Assembly (NCBI RefSeq): GCF_937616625.2
Contig: NC_065575.1
Span: 25,729,001 to 25,793,000 of the forward strand
DNA: 64,000 nucleotides
Source of the DNA: Mercurialis annua
Lineage: Eukaryota; Streptophyta; Magnoliopsida; Malpighiales; Euphorbiaceae
Direction: 5' to 3'
The notes beneath the pieces are model-generated. The model was given only the letters and a program-made list of their open reading frames with translations, had not been told where the DNA came from and made no database searches. Positions 61,198 to 64,000 of the stretch are shown here, in pieces; within the stretch, counting starts at the first letter, position 1; every line of letters begins with the position of its first letter. Both the position numbers and the translations under genes were made by a program.

Positions 61198-63347
61198 AGC
61201 ATGATAATCAAAATGACGCGTTCAAGAGACTTGAGACGCGACTTAATAATCTAGAGTAACTTTTCACGCACACTTTGCGTAATATAACCTAACCATGCTT
61301 AGGTAATCGGAACGATGCATTAATGAAACTTGTGACACGACATAGTAATCTAGCGTCACTTTTAACACACACTTTACGTTCTGTAACCTAACCATGCTTA
61401 GGTAATCGGAACGACGCGTTAGAGAGACTTGAAAACGCGACATACTAATCTAGCGTCACTTCTCCCGCACACTTTGCATAATATAACATAACCTTGCTTA
61501 GGTAATCAAAACAACGCGTTAAAAAGAGTTGAGATGCGACGTACTAATCTATTGTCACTTCTAATGCACACTTTGCGTAATATAACCGAACCATGCTTAG
61601 GTTATCGGAACGACGCGTTAAAGAGACTTTAGGCACGACATACAAATCTAGCATTACTTTTTACGCACTCTTTTCGTAATTTAACCTAACCATGCTTAGG
61701 TAATCGGAACGACACGTCTAAAAGACTTGAGACGCGACATACTGATCTATTTCACTTTTCATGCACACTTTGCATAATATAAACTAACAATGCTTGAGGT
61801 AATTAGAACGATGCGTTAAAGACACTTGAGACGCGACATACTACTCTAGCGTCACTTTTCACGCACACGTTGCGCAATATAACCTAACAATGCTTAGGTT
61901 ATCGGACTGACGCGTTAAAGAGACATGAGACACGATATACTGATCTAGTGTCACTTTTCACTCACACTTTGTGTCATATAACCAAACCATGCTTAGGTGT
62001 TCGGAACAACGCGTTAAAGAGACTTGTGAGGCGACATAAGCATAGTAATCGAAACGATGCGTTAAAGAGACTTGAAACGCGACATACTAATCTAGCGTCA
62101 TTTTTTATGCACACTTTGCGTAATATAACCTAATGACACTTAGGTAATCGGAACAACGCGTTAAAGAGACTTGAGACGTGACATACTAACCTAGCGTCAC
62201 GTTTTGCGCACGCTTTGCGTAATATAACGTAACCATGCTTGGGTAATCGAAACGACGCGTTATACAGACTTGTGACGCAACATACTAATGTAGCATCCCG
62301 TTTCACGCAAACTTTACGTAATATAACCAAACCATGCTTAGGTAATCAGAACGACGCGTTAAGCAGACTTGCGAGGGGACATAGTTATCTAACTTCACTT
62401 TTAACGGACACTTTCCATAATATAAACTAACCATGCTAAGGTAATTATAACGAAGCATTAGAGAGACTTATGACGCGACAAAAGCGTGGTAATCAAAACG
62501 ACGCGTTAAAGAGACTTGAGACACGACATACTAATCTAGCGTTACTTTTCACGCACACTTTGCGTATATAACCTAACCATGCTTAGATAATCGGAATGAC
62601 GCGTTAAAGAAACTTGTGACGCGACATAGTAATCTAGCGTCACTTTTAACGTACACTTTGCGTAATATAATCTAACCATGACTTGTGACGAGACATAAGC
62701 ATGGTAATCAAAACGACGGGTTAAAGACACTTTCCACGCACAGTTTGCATAATATAACCTAACCATGGTTAGGTAATCGAAACGACGCGTTAAAAACACT
62801 TGAGACACGACATACTAATCTATTATCACTTTTAACACAAACTCTGCGTAATATAACCAAACCATGCTTAGGTAATCGGAACGACTCGTTAAAGAGGCTT
62901 GAGACACGACATACTAATCTAGCATCACATTTTACGCACTCTTTGCGTAATTTATCCTTACCATGCTTAGGTAATCGGAACGAAGCGTCAAAAAGACTTG
63001 AGATGCGACATATTAATCTATTTCACTTTTCACGCACACTTTGCGTAATATGAACTAACCATGCTTAGGTAATTGGAACAATGCTTTAGAGAGACTTGTG
63101 ACGCGACATAAGAATGGTAATGAAACGACGCCTTAAAGAGACTTTAGACGCGACATACTAATCTTGCGTCACTTTTCACGCACACTTTGCGCAATATAAC
63201 CTAACCATGCTTGGGTAATCGGACCGGCGCGTTAAAGAGACATGAGATGCGACATACTAATCTAGCGTCACTTTTCACGCACACTTTGTGTAATATTTTC
63301 TAACCATGCTTAGGTGTTCGGAACGACGCTTAAAAGAGACTTGTGAC
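61198..63347 (-). repeat. Satellite array, minus orientation
   Basis: Resumes with AGCATGATAATCAAAATGAC and continues as 99/48-bp monomers. The frames at 61948-62808 are periodic satellite read-through on both strands. No gene is seen. Confidence 0.94.
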
Positions 63348-63355
63348 GCGTCGTT
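63340..63355. other. Satellite orientation switch (minus to plus)
   Basis: Minus-orientation satellite (AAAAGAGACTTGTGACGCG) passes directly into plus orientation (TCGTTTTTATTACCATGCTT). The join lies in the palindrome GACGCGTC, which is part of the monomer in both orientations. Confidence 0.9.
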
Positions 63356-64000
63356 TTTATTACCATGCTTATGTCGCGTCACAAGTCTCTCTAACGCGTC
63401 GTTTCCATTACTTAAGCATGGTTAGGTTATATTACGCGAAGTGTCCATGAAAAGTGACGTTAGATTAGTATGTCGCGCCTCAAGTTTTTTTAACGCGTCG
63501 GTCCCATTACCTAAGCATGGTTAGGTTATAATATGCAAAGTGTGCATGAAAAGTAATGCTAGATTAGTATGTCGCGTCTCAAGTCTCTTCAACGCGTCGT
63601 TCCGATTACATAAGCATGGTTAGGTTATATTATATGCGTCAAAAGTAACAATAGATTAGTATGTTGCATCTCAAGTCTTTTTAACGTGTCGTTCTGATTA
63701 CCTAAGCATGGTTAGGTTATATTACGCAAAGTGTGCGTGAAAAATAACGCTAGATTAGTATGTCGCATCTCAAGTCTCTCTAACGTGTCGTTCTGATTAC
63801 ATAAGCATCTTTAGGTTATATTATGCAAAGTGTGCGTCAAAAGTGACGCTAGATAAGTATGTTGCATTGCAAGTCTCTTTAACGCGTCGTTCCGATTACC
63901 TAAGCATGGTTTGGTTATATTACACAAAGTGTGCGTGAAAAGGGACAATTGATTAGTATGTCGCTTCTCAAGTCTCTTTAACGCGTTAGTCCGATTACTT
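63348..64000 (+). repeat. Satellite array, plus orientation
   Basis: 99/48-bp monomers in the same orientation as 236-5286, running off the right edge of the window. No gene is seen. Confidence 0.94.

Noticed and set aside
236..64000. Repeated spaced units considered as a CRISPR array.
   Set aside because: Monomers are continuous and diverged, without unique spacers of even length, and the context is a plant nuclear genome.

Overview
This window looks like plant nuclear heterochromatin. It is a long tandem satellite array broken up by nested LTR retrotransposons, two small Mutator-type DNA elements and two decayed integrated pararetrovirus (Caulimoviridae) copies. I see no functional host gene, rRNA, tRNA or CRISPR array. 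The element types (Ty1-copia, a Sirevirus-like gag element, a Ty3-gypsy chromovirus derivative, a caulimovirid) indicate a flowering plant; the species cannot be named from the sequence.

Backbone: a satellite with a basic monomer of about 99 bp, mixed with a shortened monomer of about 48 bp, fills 236-11178, 21047-25893, 29266-39574, 45409-50565 and 61198-64000. Orientation is + from 236 to about 5286, - from about 5287 to about 63347, and + again to the end, so there are two orientation switches. Higher-order duplications occur on top of the monomer; the clearest is about 2.7 kb and is repeated through 32.6-39.5 kb.

Insertions from left to right:
(a) 1-235, the edge of a minus-strand copia LTR.
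(b) 11179-21046, a plus-strand copia element with TSD GGAAC. It has unequal LTRs, a 1054-bp Mutator-like element inside the 5' LTR, a 119-bp inversion inside the 3' LTR, and a broken gag-pol.
(c) 25894-29265, a caulimovirid fragment covering coiled coil, coat protein, zinc knuckle, protease and reverse transcriptase.
(d) 31147-31361, an unidentified AT-rich insert.
(e) 33763-34129, a 367-bp MITE with a 9-bp TSD.
(f) 39575-45408, a minus-strand solo LTR of the same copia family (TSD ATATA), itself interrupted by a second caulimovirid copy (about 40712-44715). That copy carries 118/119-bp terminal direct repeats and a tRNA-Met primer site directly after the left repeat.
(g) 50566-61197, a minus-strand gag-only (TR-GAG type) Sirevirus-like element (TSD AGCAT, LTRs about 99% identical). 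Nested in it is a plus-strand non-autonomous gypsy element at 52189-58358 (TSD GATTA, LTRs nearly identical).

Relative history read from nesting: satellite first, then the copia-family LTRs, then the caulimovirid inside one of those LTRs. The Sirevirus-type insertion is recent and the gypsy insertion more recent still. The only long intact reading frame is the gag of the Sirevirus-like element, and its last six codons come from the nested gypsy LTR. The coding pieces do not form a working pathway; they are parts of independent mobile or viral elements, most of them dead.
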